Source: an uncultured Lachnospiraceae bacterium (GTDB lineage: Bacteria > Bacillota_A > Clostridia > Lachnospirales > Lachnospiraceae). Taken from it: a stretch of DNA of 5,842 nt. Below are positions 5,401 through 5,842 of the stretch, piece after piece. Under the pieces are notes generated by a model that had not been told where the DNA came from, did no database searches, and saw nothing but the letters and a program-made list of their open reading frames with translations. Made by a program: the position numbers and the translations under genes. The stretch lies in NCBI GenBank assembly GCA_910577835.1, contig CAJTOU010000100.1, positions 1 through 5,842 of the forward strand. The letters are read 5' to 3'. How positions within the stretch are numbered: the first letter of the stretch is position 1; the number at the start of each line of letters is the position of its first letter.

Positions 5401-5842
5401 TACAAACCACGAATATAGTTATCAGCTACGACACTGATACGGTTATGACCAAGAGCCTTACTGCAGATCAGCATAGCCGCCTTATCCAGTTTCTTTCCAG
5501 CTTCATCTTTCCGACAAACATAAACATCGCTTTGATACCTATTTCCTGTCCCACGATTTATCTTGTCAAATGGAATGTCTTGAATATCCCTAGCATAAGC
5601 CTTATAAATAGCTGTAGCATAGTCTGAACGATAGCTATGGATATCCGCACTGTTGTGAATATGCTGCCACACCTTTTCTTCTGCTGGAGTATTCTCAATC
5701 CGTTCAATAATCTGCTTTGCGTTCTTGCCGATGATAGGGCTTAAACGCTCACGTCCGCCCTTTCCATTGCGGACATGGATATACCACCCATTATCAAAAT
5801 TACGCGCGTCACAGAGCATCTCAAGCCGTTTTACGGCCATTG
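5400..5842 (-). CDS. Tyrosine recombinase (integrase), C-terminal catalytic part
   Basis: This is the continuation of the recombinase that starts at 662, joined through the 19-bp terminal overlap. In joined numbering the remaining catalytic residues are visible: Lys242 in GKGGRER (beta-hairpin lysine), His283 and Arg286 in HSYR (box II), His347 in LGHNR, and the probable nucleophile Tyr357 in DNYIRG. The R-K-H-R-H-Y set is therefore complete and the enzyme should be active. Two oddities stand out. About 60 residues separate HSYR from LGH, clearly more than the 20-25 usual in compact Xer/lambda-type enzymes. Only four residues follow the tyrosine. The stop codon (5400-5402) overlaps the ribosome binding site of the next gene, so the two are translated as an operon. 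The ATG at 5838-5840 is an internal methionine and not the start. Confidence 0.92.
   Translation of the reverse strand, partial: MAVKRLEMLCDARNFDNGWYIHVRNGKGGRERLSPIIGKNAKQIIERIENTPAEEKVWQHIHNSADIHSYRSDYATAIYKAYARDIQDIPFDKINRGTGNRYQSDVYVCRKDEAGKKLDKAAMLICSKALGHNRISVVADNYIRGL
5824..5842. repeat. 19-bp terminal redundancy, right copy
   Basis: Exact copy of positions 1-19. Joining the ends here restores one uninterrupted integrase gene. Confidence 0.93.

Noticed and set aside
5151..5627. Plus-strand open frame of 158 aa
   Set aside because: It spans the junction of two well-supported minus-strand genes and has no start signal.

Overview
The first 19 bases (agccgttttacggccattg) are repeated exactly as the last 19 (5824-5842), and one reading frame runs through that joint without a break. 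The window is therefore best read as a complete small circle of 5823 bp, opened inside a tyrosine recombinase gene. Gene families, Shine-Dalgarno sequences of the AGGAGG type and moderate GC suggest a gut Firmicute, probably a Lachnospiraceae/Clostridia host. The genus is inference. No relaxase, resistance gene, tRNA, rRNA or CRISPR array was seen.

Almost every gene lies on the minus strand. Reading that way round the circle: (1) a promoter at about 1111-1139, next to a 17-bp perfect palindrome; (2) about 440 nt of hairpin-rich sequence without a convincing gene, a candidate structured RNA or long leader; (3) the recombinase (662 to 1, continuing 5842 to 5400); (4) a coupled 256-aa coiled-coil protein of unknown function (5387-4617); (5) a spacer with two 54-bp direct repeats (4425-4478 and 4513-4567); (6) a primase-polymerase-type replication protein with a C-terminal HTH (4395-2953); (7) a DinJ/YafQ toxin-antitoxin pair (2870-2331) whose toxin frame is broken twice; (8) an HTH plus coiled-coil plasmid protein of DUF536 type (2307-1669). 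A perfect 15-bp terminator hairpin (1601-1635) separates this block from the only plus-strand gene, a 71-aa two-helix membrane protein (1354-1569) with its own good promoter and ribosome binding site.

Functionally this is a replication and maintenance module. Rep copies the circle from an origin that is probably at the repeats before rep or at the AT-rich palindrome region near 1110-1210. The recombinase resolves multimers or integrates the element. The toxin-antitoxin pair and the DUF536-like protein serve stability. The membrane protein is the only obvious cargo. The least explained parts are the 663-1210 non-coding region, the 54-bp repeats, the 256-aa protein and the membrane peptide.
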